A stretch of DNA of 17,887 nt, from the NCBI GenBank assembly GCA_002423495.1, contig DIWN01000075.1, positions 1 through 17,887 on the forward strand, read 5' to 3'. Under the pieces are notes generated by a model, which was not told the DNA's origin, ran no database searches, and saw only the letters and a program-made list of their open reading frames with translations. This document shows positions 6,783 through 14,379 of the stretch, piece after piece. This DNA comes from Anaerolineaceae bacterium UBA6105 (GTDB lineage: Bacteria > Chloroflexota > Anaerolineae > Anaerolineales > Anaerolineaceae). The translations under genes and the position numbers were made by a program. Every line of letters begins with the position of its first letter. The first letter of the stretch is position 1.

Positions 6783-7331
6783 TCAATAACGGTCGATATG
6801 CTCCACAAATGCATCCACAATGGATTGCGCGAATTTCAGGGTGTTCTCAGACGTGAAGCCGCCCTTGCCGTCGAGAAGTTCCGCGATTTTTGAAAAATAA
6901 GCTTCGGGCTGCTGCAGGATGGGCATGTTCAAAAAGGTCAGTACCTGGCGCAGATGATGGTTTGCGCCAAAAGCGCCCAACATGCCCGGCGAGTTGCTGA
7001 TAACCGCAGCAGGCTTACCATCCCAGGCAGACTGCCCATAAGGGCGGGAGCCGACATCCAGGGCATTTTTCAAAGCTGCCGGGATAGTGCGGTTGTGCTC
7101 AGGGGTAATAAATAGCACAGCATTAAATTCACTGATTTTCTGGCGGAAGGCGGTATAGGATTCAGGCGGCGTTCCGGCATCAAAATCCTGGTTGTAAAGC
7201 GGTAAATGACCGATCTCAATGATTTCCGTCTGGTAGCCTTCGGGGAAAAGTGGCTGCAAGGCCTTTGCGAGTTGGGTACTGTAACCATCTTTGCGGATGC
7301 TTCCACTAATAATTGCGATTTTCTTACTCAT
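6783..7331 (-). CDS. NADPH-dependent FMN reductase (chromate/quinone reductase-like flavoprotein)
   Basis: The 182-residue flavodoxin-fold protein carries the FMN-phosphate loop GSIRKDGYST (residues 10-19) and the family hallmark TPEHNRTIPAALKNALD (76-92). PLYNQD (45-50) is also typical. Homologues such as E. coli ChrR/YieF and related azoreductases use NAD(P)H to reduce quinones, azo dyes or metal ions in the cytosol; the substrate here cannot be told from sequence. GGAGA lies about 8 bases before the ATG. Two hairpins downstream (6707-6766) suggest it ends its own transcript. A TTGAAA-N17-GATAGT pair upstream is a weak promoter candidate, so it may be transcribed alone. Confidence 0.9.
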   Translation of the reverse strand: MSKKIAIISGSIRKDGYSTQLAKALQPLFPEGYQTEIIEIGHLPLYNQDFDAGTPPESYTAFRQKISEFNAVLFITPEHNRTIPAALKNALDVGSRPYGQSAWDGKPAAVISNSPGMLGAFGANHHLRQVLTFLNMPILQQPEAYFSKIAELLDGKGGFTSENTLKFAQSIVDAFVEHIDRY

Positions 7332-7441
7332 GTATTATCTCCATCTAATATTTTTAATAACTATCGCCGATTGGGAAGCCTTTTTCAAGCTTTAGTCCAA
7401 AGCTTCTCAAGAAGTTAAGAAAGTTCTTATGGAAGATGTTG

Positions 7442-7840
7442 TTATTTATTTCTGATTGTCAGCGCAAGCGGGGCTTGGTCTGCAAACCGCAGGCTCAGTG
7501 AGCCCGCTTGCAGAAAATGGTCCCGGTGAGGACCGCGCGCCAGGTAATCCCGGATGAGTCCGATCGTGTACAACTGGATCAACTCGGGGGTTTTGTTCTT
7601 CCCGCGTTTTTCAAAGATCAGCTTATGATTGGCCACTGCTGCAGCCTGCTCGGGGTTTATGATTTGCACCGGGTCAGTAAATGCCAGCAGCGAGAGGCTC
7701 CAGTGGTCTTTATCAGGTTCCCGGATCAGGAACTGATAGGCTTTGTGGGACTGCATCGAGTTGTAGGTAAAGGTTTCGTCAAGCCAATACGCAAAGAGGG
7801 CGTAGGTGCGTTTGCGGCGGATGTTTTCGAGAAAGCCCAT
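7442..7840 (-). CDS. Hypothetical protein in an operon with the CDGSH protein
   Basis: The 132-residue product has no signal peptide, no membrane segment and no motif that I recognise. It is basic at the N terminus (MGFLENIRRKRTYALFAYW) and fairly rich in aromatic residues, with no cysteine. A cytosolic location is likely. It starts 2 bases after the stop of the CDGSH gene and lacks a distinct Shine-Dalgarno, so it is very probably translated by coupling from the same message. That tight spacing is the main evidence that it is a real gene, together with a sensible composition. Any link to iron-sulphur chemistry is guilt by association only. Confidence 0.65.
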   Translation of the reverse strand: MGFLENIRRKRTYALFAYWLDETFTYNSMQSHKAYQFLIREPDKDHWSLSLLAFTDPVQIINPEQAAAVANHKLIFEKRGKNKTPELIQLYTIGLIRDYLARGPHRDHFLQAGSLSLRFADQAPLALTIRNK

Positions 7841-7842
7841 GG

Positions 7843-8580
7843 CTACTGTTTGTTCAGGCGAGCCTGGCGGCGCAGGGCAGCTTCCTGCGTCAGCCGATGG
7901 GTGCCGTCACAGAGAGGTTTGTTGTGTGAGCTGCCACAAGTGCAGAGGGCGACGCGGTTGAGGGGTAAAAAGGGCACGCCGTCCGCACGCTCGATTGGCA
8001 AGTAGCCCATCACAAATAGGGGCGCCCGAATCGGACCGTAGGAGGTGATTTCAATTGTCTCGGCGATCTGCATCGGAAGATCGGGTTCAAGATCGTGCTC
8101 GGGGTCTTCAGGTAGGCGGCAAGTGAGCGAATTTGAGGGGCAGTCATGCACCATTTTGATGGCGCGATCCCGTTTGGCTGGATCGATCGAGCCATAAGTA
8201 AGCTCTGATACCGATGTGTCGCGCAAAACGCAGAAGCCGGACTGCATGCACAGCATAGAGTCTTTTTTGACGGTCAGACCTGGTCCGCGATACGTAAAAA
8301 CGCGCAGGGAAGCACGGTCAGTTCGGGCGGTTTCGGTTCCGTCGAAGCCCTCTGTATGGCTGCCATCGCAGAAAGGATAGGTGGCAGACTTGCCGCAGCG
8401 GCAGAGGATGTAAGAGTTGCCATCCGGGGTTTGGTCGCCGAGGAATTTCCACTCGAGCGGCTCGCCAAACTCGGAACACACTTGCGTCAGTTTGATGAAA
8501 GGGACTTTACCCACCACCTTATAGGGTCCGTCTTTCTTTATGATAATTTTTGGGGTGGAATCGGGTTCAGTCTCGCTCAT
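7843..8580 (-). CDS. CDGSH / divergent 4Fe-4S / CDGSH iron-sulphur protein
   Basis: The 245-residue cytosolic protein has three cysteine-rich modules. Module one (60-75) reads CRCGKSATYPFCDGSH and module three (213-228) reads CTCGSSHNKPLCDGTH. Both fit the CDGSH pattern, with three Cys and one His that bind a redox-active 2Fe-2S cluster. Between them a region like the divergent 4Fe-4S family (Fer4_19) has Cys111, Cys117, Cys147 and Cys154, with HDCPSNSLTC at the end. Each cluster site is complete. CDGSH proteins are electron or cluster carriers, and no specific partner is known for this architecture. GGAGG lies 5 bases before the ATG, and TATAAT (8606-8601, minus strand) would give a leader of only about 14 bases. 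It is followed 2 bases later by the unknown 132-residue gene. Confidence 0.88.
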   Translation of the reverse strand: MSETEPDSTPKIIIKKDGPYKVVGKVPFIKLTQVCSEFGEPLEWKFLGDQTPDGNSYILCRCGKSATYPFCDGSHTEGFDGTETARTDRASLRVFTYRGPGLTVKKDSMLCMQSGFCVLRDTSVSELTYGSIDPAKRDRAIKMVHDCPSNSLTCRLPEDPEHDLEPDLPMQIAETIEITSYGPIRAPLFVMGYLPIERADGVPFLPLNRVALCTCGSSHNKPLCDGTHRLTQEAALRRQARLNKQ

Positions 8581-8600
8581 AGCAGCCTCCGTGCAGAATA

Positions 8601-8606
8601 ATTATA
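8601..8606 (-). promoter_or_regulatory. Probable -10 element of the CDGSH operon
   Basis: A perfect TATAAT on the minus strand lies 20 bases upstream of the ATG, with the GGAGG ribosome site between them. No convincing -35 hexamer is found at 16-18 bases. Confidence 0.5.
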
Positions 8607-8673
8607 CAGGATGGATCAAGAAGCGGGGAGAAAGTTGGATTTTTAGCTGACTACCATTATTCTCCCAATTAGC

Positions 8674-8698
8674 GTAGAATTTTTTTAACAAATTCTAC
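8674..8698. promoter_or_regulatory. Inverted repeat over the -10 region of the GH13 gene
   Basis: GTAGAATTT (8674-8682) and AAATTCTAC (8690-8698) form a perfect 9-base inverted repeat with a 7-base spacer. The left arm contains TAGAAT, a possible -10, and the right arm ends 2 bases before the Shine-Dalgarno. It could be an operator or an RNA hairpin in the leader. It is AT-rich and is not followed by a T run, so it is unlikely to be a terminator. Confidence 0.5.
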
Positions 8699-8709
8699 TG
8701 AGGTGAACT

Positions 8710-10383
8710 TTGGCAACACATCCCTACCCAGACCATCTGTTTGGAGACCTCGATCAGCCTCCTAAAGGCTCCAAACATCACATTGCCCAAAACAGGGGTT
8801 TGCATCATGCCTATCGGGTTTCTCCCTGGCTGCCCAAAGCCGATGAGCCCTTCAGATTGACAGCCAGCAGCAGTTCTGACCTGACAATTCAGCAAGTGAC
8901 CCTGCGCTACAGTTTGGATCAGGGGGAAAGCTGGCAGGAAAAAAGTTTTGAAGCCGGCGAATGGCGCTGGGATACGCTCACTTGGGCTTGGTTGCGGGAT
9001 TGGCATTTTGACCCCCCGGCGATGGCAGAGGGGGCGGAACTACTCTACCAGGTGTATGCCGAGCTGCCTGGTGGTGAGTTGTTGTTTGCCGACAACCAGG
9101 CTGACCAGCCAGCTGGGGCGACCGTTTTCAAGTTGAGATTTACCCACTCCAAGCAACCGCCCGCCTGGTCGGAAAAAGCGGTGATCTACCAGGTATTTCT
9201 GGATCGATTCAACCCGGGTAAAGGCGCAAAGTGGCTGCAGACCTCTGACCTGACAAAACCTGTTGGTGGAACCCTGCGCGGCGTGATCGAAAAGCTGGAG
9301 TATATCAAGGATCTGGGCTTCAATACCATCTGGCTCTCGCCTATTTTTGCCAGCCCCAGCCACCATGGCTACGACATCAGCGACTACTTGCGCATCGAGC
9401 CGCGCTTTGGCACAGAAGCTGATCTGCGTGAACTTTTGGCTAAAGCGCACGCGAAAGGGTTGCGGGTTTTGTTGGATTTTGTCGCCAACCACTGCTCCAG
9501 CCAACACGCGCGTTTTCAGGCAGCCCTGGCAGGCGATGAAAGCGCAAAGCCGTGGTTCAAGTGGAAAACCTACCCGGAGTATGAGAGCTTTTATGATGTT
9601 CCCGGGATGCCCTGCCTCAACCTTGACCCGGGTAGCCCCGCGCGGGAGCACCTACTGGAGGTCGCGCGTTACTGGCTGCGGTTTGGGGCAGATGGATACC
9701 GCCTGGATTTTGCCAATGGACCTTCAAGGGAGTTTTGGGCGGACTTCCAGCAAGCCTGCCAGGAAGTCAATCCAGACTGCTGGACTTTTGGCGAAGTTGT
9801 CGCGCCGGCAGATGAGCAAATCACATTTGCAGGAGGTATGCACGGCACGCTCGACTTCCTGAGCTGCCAGGCTCTCCGCGAAACTTTCGCCACAGGGCAC
9901 TGGTCATTAAGCCACCTGGCGGGATACCTGGAAAATTACTGGGCGGCTTACCCGCGCGAGTTTTCACGCCCTGCTTTCATTGATAACCACGACATGAACC
10001 GCTTTTTCTTCACCGCACAGGAATCTGTTTCTGCCCAGGAAGCCGCGTTGAGGCTGCTTTACCTGATGCCAGGACCACCGATCGTGTATTATGGCAGCGA
10101 GCAGGAACTCTCACAGCGGCAATCGATCCATGCCAAGAACGCGCTGGGCTTTGACGAAGCCCGCTTGCCCATGATTTGGGAAGAGCAGGAAGAAAACAAC
10201 AGCGCGAAGGTGATGCGGGAAATGGCGACATTTCGGCGGCAAAACCCGTGGTTGAGCCATGCCCGTTGGCATACACTGGAGGTCGAACAAAAGCTAGTTG
10301 TTTTTGAGGTGAGCGATGGTAAAAACAATTTGCTGGTCGAGATCAGAAATGATCAGAAGCACTGGTGGGTAAAGTCCAGGTAG
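8710..10383 (+). CDS. GH13 alpha-amylase-family glycosidase, intracellular
   Basis: The 557-residue enzyme has an N-terminal beta-sandwich-like region (about 30-145) and a GH13 barrel from about 155. All catalytic motifs are present: region I DFVANH (256-261), region II GYRLDFANG with nucleophile Asp333, region III FGEVV with acid/base Glu362, and region IV FIDNHD with Asp428. GH13 enzymes hydrolyse or transfer alpha-glucans with retention of configuration. No signal peptide is present, so a cytosolic role on malto-oligosaccharides is likely; the exact specificity (amylase, neopullulanase or cyclomaltodextrinase type) is not readable. The C-terminal domain after the barrel is short. The start is TTG with GAGGTG a few bases upstream. 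It stands alone between a divergent gene and a convergent one and ends at a bidirectional terminator. Confidence 0.9.
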   Translation: MATHPYPDHLFGDLDQPPKGSKHHIAQNRGLHHAYRVSPWLPKADEPFRLTASSSSDLTIQQVTLRYSLDQGESWQEKSFEAGEWRWDTLTWAWLRDWHFDPPAMAEGAELLYQVYAELPGGELLFADNQADQPAGATVFKLRFTHSKQPPAWSEKAVIYQVFLDRFNPGKGAKWLQTSDLTKPVGGTLRGVIEKLEYIKDLGFNTIWLSPIFASPSHHGYDISDYLRIEPRFGTEADLRELLAKAHAKGLRVLLDFVANHCSSQHARFQAALAGDESAKPWFKWKTYPEYESFYDVPGMPCLNLDPGSPAREHLLEVARYWLRFGADGYRLDFANGPSREFWADFQQACQEVNPDCWTFGEVVAPADEQITFAGGMHGTLDFLSCQALRETFATGHWSLSHLAGYLENYWAAYPREFSRPAFIDNHDMNRFFFTAQESVSAQEAALRLLYLMPGPPIVYYGSEQELSQRQSIHAKNALGFDEARLPMIWEEQEENNSAKVMREMATFRRQNPWLSHARWHTLEVEQKLVVFEVSDGKNNLLVEIRNDQKHWWVKSR

Positions 10384-10394
10384 TTTTGAAGAAA

Positions 10395-10423
10395 AAAAGG
10401 AGACCATGAGATAGTCTCCTTTT
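10395..10423. terminator. Bidirectional terminator between the GH13 gene and a lipoprotein gene
   Basis: AAAAGGAGAC and GTCTCCTTTT form a perfect 10-base-pair stem around a 9-base loop. The A/T ends serve both strands, and it lies between two convergent stop codons. Confidence 0.9.
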
Positions 10424-10453
10424 AGTTACTAGATAATCAAGCCGTTTTAGGGT

Positions 10454-11302
10454 TTAGGGCACATCAATATACACATAATCAAAAGAGACTATAACCGGTG
10501 TAGCGTCAAAAGAGGACACACCTACCCCAATCAAACCCTCCGGCATATTGTACTTGTTATCTTCTACTGTACGTTCCAGGACACCGTTGACGTAAAGCGA
10601 TATCTCGTTACCCTCACAGCTCATGCCAAAAATGTTGCTTTTCAGCCCCATGTTAATATTTCTGGAGCCCCCGTTATAAAGCCGTATATAGCCGATATCC
10701 ATAGCTTCGACATAAGCGTAGATATCGTAAAGACCACCATTGGTGATATTGACTTCATAAAAACCTGTGTCTGAGTAACGGCAGACGAGCGTCACCATAT
10801 TATCATTACTGCCTCTGTTGACTGTGGAAGCTTCGATGTAGACGTCAGCATAGGTGTAATCCTCATAAAAAACATAAGCATAGGTATCATAATCTTCAAT
10901 GGTGAAGGTCAACTTACTATCAGCGACTGATATATCGGTCTTATCCTCATTGCCCACCAACACGTCATAGTACCAATTTTCAGGGACAACATCGAACTCT
11001 TCAGTGTAATAAGGCTGAGACTCTGCCACAGGCTCATCTGTAGGAGCTGGAGGCTGGGTTGGCTCGGCAACGGCCGGAACATCAGTAGCTGGAACGGAAG
11101 TGGGAGCAACGAGGGCTTGCTCTGTGGGCTCCGGGGTGGGCTGAACAGTTGGCTCAACTGGCGCAGAAGTAATCTCCTGTATTTCAGGAGTGGCTGTGGC
11201 GTCCTTCTTACCCCCCAGGTCAAACGAAAATTCACAGGATAAAGTTGAAAGCACAAGGACTACCAGGATTGCAGATAATGTCTTAAAAGATTTCGATTGC
11301 AT
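10454..11302 (-). CDS. Lipoprotein with Pro/Thr linker and probable jelly-roll (concanavalin-like) domain
   Basis: The 282-residue product starts with a lipoprotein signal peptide whose lipobox is LSTLSC (Cys23). A Pro/Thr/Ala/Glu-rich linker spans about 36-92. The C-terminal 190 residues are acidic, rich in Tyr and in short beta segments. They contain EEFDVVPENWYYD, then VYIEASTVNRG, then EISLYVNGVLERTVED, and end in VIVSFDYVYIDV. That order resembles concanavalin-like jelly rolls (LamG or DUF1080 type), so surface carbohydrate binding is a reasonable inference. No catalytic residues are evident. I chose the ATG at 11302 because GGAGG lies 5 bases upstream and the signal peptide begins there; extending to 11395 adds 31 residues with no ribosome site. 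The region upstream to 11499 is AT-rich and shows no clear promoter. Confidence 0.75.
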   Translation of the reverse strand: MQSKSFKTLSAILVVLVLSTLSCEFSFDLGGKKDATATPEIQEITSAPVEPTVQPTPEPTEQALVAPTSVPATDVPAVAEPTQPPAPTDEPVAESQPYYTEEFDVVPENWYYDVLVGNEDKTDISVADSKLTFTIEDYDTYAYVFYEDYTYADVYIEASTVNRGSNDNMVTLVCRYSDTGFYEVNITNGGLYDIYAYVEAMDIGYIRLYNGGSRNINMGLKSNIFGMSCEGNEISLYVNGVLERTVEDNKYNMPEGLIGVGVSSFDATPVIVSFDYVYIDVP

Positions 11303-11307
11303 ATGAT

Positions 11308-11312
11308 CCTCC
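11308..11312 (-). promoter_or_regulatory. Shine-Dalgarno deciding the lipoprotein start
   Basis: GGAGG on the minus strand lies 5 bases before the ATG at 11302. It supports that start over the upstream in-frame start at 11395. Confidence 0.8.
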
Positions 11313-11499
11313 AGGAGATATTGAGTTGGAAATAGACAAAATAATATTAACATAAAATTCAATTTTTGGAACAGGAAAATTCCGTTTTTAATCAAATTGT
11401 GGTACTTGATAATCTCCTGTTATGTCCATGGATTCGCTTGGTGATTTAGGTGTTGGGGGTAAAATTAGTATTGATCACCTCGTTTGAAAGGAAATTTCC

Positions 11500-12039
11500 A
11501 TGAGCGACTTAAACCAATTTCCAACCGACAACCCTGCGGCTTCTGACCCTGAGCCTGAGGGCGAATACACAGAATACTCCGGTCCGACTCAAACCAACGA
11601 AACACCAAAACCCGAGTCCAACCCAAGCTCCACCTTTGGAGCAGAAATCCTGACCATCCTCGAGGGTTTTGGAGAGGAAATTAAGCGTTTGAGCAAGGAC
11701 GTCAGCGAATACATTGATAAAGAATCCTTTGGTAAGGCTGCCGAGACTGTGAGAGAAGCACTTAACGATGCGGGTGAGGGCATCAAGCGCACCACCCAAA
11801 ATATGGGTGAAAAACTGGAAGAAGAACGCGTTCAGCGCGCCATTAAAGACCTGAAAGATTACGCCAAACAGACAGGAAAATCCATTCAGGATCTGTTCAA
11901 AGAGGATGTTTCTGATCCCGCAGCCGACCTTGGAAAAGACGTAGCCGCATCCACAGAGGATGTGGCAGAATCGCTGGATTACGAAGCCAACGACCCGGCT
12001 GAGAACGATCTGAATTTTGAAAATACTTTTGGCGGATAA
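11500..12039 (+). CDS. Acidic, largely helical protein of unknown function
   Basis: The 179-residue protein has no signal peptide or membrane segment. Residues 1-46 are Pro/Glu/Ser/Thr-rich and probably disordered. Residues 47-135 look like continuous amphipathic helix (for example AEILTILEGFGEEIKRLSKD and later EERVQRAIKDLKDYAKQTGK), and a second acidic, disordered tail follows. The composition recalls YtxH- or apolipoprotein-like helical proteins, but I do not recognise a family. AAGGA lies about 7 bases upstream of the ATG, within a palindrome GGAAATTTCC (11490-11499) that directly abuts the start codon. The gene stands alone and ends in a strong terminator 12 bases after the stop, which supports expression. 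A stress-related or membrane-surface role is possible, but nothing in the sequence decides it. Confidence 0.75.
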   Translation: MSDLNQFPTDNPAASDPEPEGEYTEYSGPTQTNETPKPESNPSSTFGAEILTILEGFGEEIKRLSKDVSEYIDKESFGKAAETVREALNDAGEGIKRTTQNMGEKLEEERVQRAIKDLKDYAKQTGKSIQDLFKEDVSDPAADLGKDVAASTEDVAESLDYEANDPAENDLNFENTFGG

Positions 12040-12050
12040 CTTTGCTCAAA

Positions 12051-12077
12051 AAAAGACTCCTCTCAGGGGAGTCTTTT
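12051..12077. terminator. Bidirectional terminator shared by two convergent genes
   Basis: AAAAGACTCC and GGAGTCTTTT form a 10-base-pair stem around 7 bases, with A/T tails on both sides. It overlaps the stop codon of the minus-strand methyltransferase gene (12078-12076) and so ends both the plus-strand gene and the importer operon. Confidence 0.88.
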
Positions 12078-12810
12078 ACTTATAAAACTGGAGCATGCAG
12101 TTGTAACGTTTGATGGGCAGCACCATCTGGCCATCGACATATTCTACGTAGTTCAACACAATTTCATCAAGACGCTGGCGTTGGTGCTCCTTCAGGCGCA
12201 GCTGTCTCATCACGTAGGCGACAGCCTCTGCTTGTGAGTCGACTGGCTGTCCAAAATCGTGGAAAATTTCCGTGCATGTGACGGAAAACCCTGCCTGTTC
12301 CAACCTGCCGCGCACATAACAACTTCCAACACAAGATTCAGGCTGTGCTATTATGCCAAATTCGCGGCCAAGATCTTCGTAGAAGCCTGAACGGGGGCGG
12401 ATGCCCTGCGTGACTATGATGCCGCAGCGGCGCGTCTTACGCAGCAGGGTTTCAATCTCCAGGCTGGTGGAGGCGAAACGGTGATGATAAAACGCAACTG
12501 CCACATCCCAGTCGTCGGTTTGTATGTCGGGCCAGTGGGCATGCACGACTTCGATGTTTTCCAGATCCAGCTGCTTCAAATCCTCTTTCAGAACCTTTAG
12601 GGCGTTATCATTCTTATCAACAGCGATTACTCTTTGGCAAATTCCCGCGAGATAGCGGCTGACGATTCCGATGCCGCAGCCAATGTCTGCCACGACATCC
12701 GTCGGGAGGACCATCGCACGCAAGGCGGGACCGTAGGGTACTTCGGGGTAATTCCAGAAAGAAGTCGCTTTTTTGTAGTACTCTGTGGACGTTTGCGGGA
12801 CTTCAGCCAT
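12076..12810 (-). CDS. Class I SAM-dependent methyltransferase of the importer operon
   Basis: The 244-residue protein carries the Rossmann-type SAM site: motif I VVADIGCGIGIVSRYLAG (39-56, with ADIGCGIG as the glycine loop) and the acidic residue after strand 2, Asp65 in VIAVDKN. A substrate-side region rich in His and Cys follows (FYHHRF at 107-112, then CVGSC at 160-164). The acceptor is unknown. It is the last gene of the five-gene operon and overlaps the DUF364 stop by one base (TAATG), so the two should be made together. Methylation of a chelator, of a cofactor or of the partner protein are all possible. It resembles generic class I methyltransferases, and I cannot name a subfamily. The terminator stem overlaps its stop codon. 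Confidence 0.85.
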   Translation of the reverse strand: MAEVPQTSTEYYKKATSFWNYPEVPYGPALRAMVLPTDVVADIGCGIGIVSRYLAGICQRVIAVDKNDNALKVLKEDLKQLDLENIEVVHAHWPDIQTDDWDVAVAFYHHRFASTSLEIETLLRKTRRCGIIVTQGIRPRSGFYEDLGREFGIIAQPESCVGSCYVRGRLEQAGFSVTCTEIFHDFGQPVDSQAEAVAYVMRQLRLKEHQRQRLDEIVLNYVEYVDGQMVLPIKRYNCMLQFYK

Positions 12811-13586
12811 TAGCGCTCTACCCGCACAAGCTTTTTAATCATCATTTTCTTGATATGGCCGATTCCGCCGGACAGCGACAGTATCTTGAACAGCTCAGCT
12901 TTGTGCGCTGCATCCCACCAGGAACCTGCCAGAGCGGTGATGCCAGTATCCTTGAACGCTTCTGTAAACATGGGCGCGGATGCTCCCACCAGCACGATTT
13001 CACGCGCGTTCTGGCAAAGCTCGAGCAGATAGTCGAGTGTGTTGTTGATGAGGGTACTGCCGCTGATGATCATCAGATCACACATAGGCAGGATCTCAGG
13101 CTGCCGTGACATGTCCATCACCTGCTTTGCGCCATCTCCACCGTTGACGGTCAGGCCCTTGTCAAAAATGAAGACTTTCGCCTTGTTCCGGGCAAACTGT
13201 TCCGCGATACCCGGAATATATCCGATCATGCCGACTTTGTCTGTTGCGTTCACCTGCAAGCCAAATGGAGTAGGGGTAAGAGGCTCATCCGGCAGGTTTA
13301 GCGCGCGTGTGGCAGCTGTGATAACGGCCATGCCCACGCTACGCTGGGCATCATCTCTGCCCTCCAGCATCAGCCGGGCAACATCGAGCGCTGGCTGACC
13401 AATGATGTGCTGCGCAAAACCAAATATGGAACAGCCAGATGGCAGGCGTTCGCGCAGGACATACGAAAGACCAATATCTATTCCATCCAACTCGACCGCC
13501 GTAAGGGAAAGACCCAATACAGCGTCACTAACGACGCGATCCCTCAAGAGCGGTTCGGCAGCCTGGAATACATTTTCAATAAGCAT
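12810..13586 (-). CDS. DUF4213/DUF364 protein (putative heavy-metal chelation family)
   Basis: The 258-residue protein matches the two-domain DUF4213-DUF364 family (PF13938 and PF04016). The first 85 residues correspond to the enolase-N-like domain. From about 110 there is a Rossmann-like domain with a glycine-containing VGMIGYIPG (118-126), the conspicuous SGSTLINNTLDYLLELC (175-191) and GASAPM (201-206). The Desulfitobacterium structure of this family led its authors to propose a role in heavy-metal chelation, but no reaction is established. AGGAG lies about 6 bases upstream of the ATG, 8 bases after the ATPase stop, and the methyltransferase is coupled behind it. The operon context of a FecCD-type importer supports a role in handling an imported metal or metal complex. 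Confidence 0.88.
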   Translation of the reverse strand: MLIENVFQAAEPLLRDRVVSDAVLGLSLTAVELDGIDIGLSYVLRERLPSGCSIFGFAQHIIGQPALDVARLMLEGRDDAQRSVGMAVITAATRALNLPDEPLTPTPFGLQVNATDKVGMIGYIPGIAEQFARNKAKVFIFDKGLTVNGGDGAKQVMDMSRQPEILPMCDLMIISGSTLINNTLDYLLELCQNAREIVLVGASAPMFTEAFKDTGITALAGSWWDAAHKAELFKILSLSGGIGHIKKMMIKKLVRVER

Positions 13587-13594
13587 AATTTCTC

Positions 13595-14377
13595 CTATAA
13601 ACCAGGGGCTACGCTGACCATGCGGTTGATTCCCTCCACCTTTATCAAGCGCAGAGGTACGCCATACATGTCACTGAGCAGCTCCTCAGTCAGAATTTCC
13701 TGCCAGGGACCAAAGTGGAAGATCGAATGATGGTCGATCACTGCCGTTTTGGAGTCCAATAGTAGCACCTGGTCGGGATTGTGGGTGGTGAGCACCACAG
13801 CATAGCCCCTGGCAGACAGATCCTTGATGAGCCGCAGAACTTTAAGCTGGTTGCCATAGTCAAGATGGGCCGTGGGTTCGTCCATCAGAATCAGGCGCGC
13901 CTGCTGGGCAATGGCGCGTGAAATCGAAACCTGTTGCAGTTCACCGGTGCTGATGCGCGTGTAAGGCTTTTGTGCCAGGTGACTGATTTCCATCTGCTCC
14001 AGGGCTGCTTCGGCGAGAAGATAGTGCTCTGGACCAGGTTTTTCGAAGGTGTCCAGCCAGGGAGCGTTGCCTGTAACAACATATTCAAGCACCGTGAAAT
14101 CGAAGGAAGGAAGCAGAGTTTGGGGCACGTAACCGATGACCCGCGCGACGCTGCGCGGCGGCAGGCTTGCCATGTCTTGTCCGTTGAGCAACACGCTGCC
14201 CTGCAGCGGCTCGCGCAGTCTTGCCAGGCAGTTCAGCAACGTGGTTTTGCCGATCCCGTTAGGACCAAGTAAACAGACAATCTCACCCGCCAGCACTTCA
14301 AAGTTGATGTCTCTGAAAATCTGGCGGCTGCCATCGTATGAAAACCCAAGATCCTTTACCTGCAAAAGAGAGTCCAT
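13595..14377 (-). CDS. ABC importer ATPase (FepC/BtuD/FecE type)
   Basis: The 260-residue ATPase energises the neighbouring FecCD permease. Walker A is GPNGIGKTT (38-46), the Q-loop Gln is about 86 in YVPQTLLPSFDF, the signature is ISTGELQQVSISRA (142-155), Walker B is LILMDEPTAHLD (162-173) and the switch His is 199 in TTHNPDQ. The signature has Ser-Thr-Gly where most relatives have Ser-Gly-Gly; this is a mild departure and the other sites are intact. GGAG lies 5 bases before the ATG and only 2 bases separate it from the permease stop. The length of about 255-260 residues is usual for the family. The ligand class (siderophore, haem, cobalamin or another metal complex) cannot be decided from the ATPase. 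Confidence 0.92.
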   Translation of the reverse strand: MDSLLQVKDLGFSYDGSRQIFRDINFEVLAGEIVCLLGPNGIGKTTLLNCLARLREPLQGSVLLNGQDMASLPPRSVARVIGYVPQTLLPSFDFTVLEYVVTGNAPWLDTFEKPGPEHYLLAEAALEQMEISHLAQKPYTRISTGELQQVSISRAIAQQARLILMDEPTAHLDYGNQLKVLRLIKDLSARGYAVVLTTHNPDQVLLLDSKTAVIDHHSIFHFGPWQEILTEELLSDMYGVPLRLIKVEGINRMVSVAPGL

Positions 14378-14379
14378 GC

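Noticed and set aside
7387..7405. Inverted repeat AAGCTTT-N5-AAAGCTT as a terminator
   Set aside because: No T run follows on either strand. It may be chance in an AT-rich spacer, so I did not list it as a feature.
7508..8005. Plus-strand open frame of 165 codons
   Set aside because: It runs antisense across two minus-strand genes, one with unmistakable CDGSH motifs.
9040..9651. Minus-strand open frame inside the GH13 gene
   Set aside because: It is antisense to the catalytic barrel, whose motifs are complete on the plus strand.
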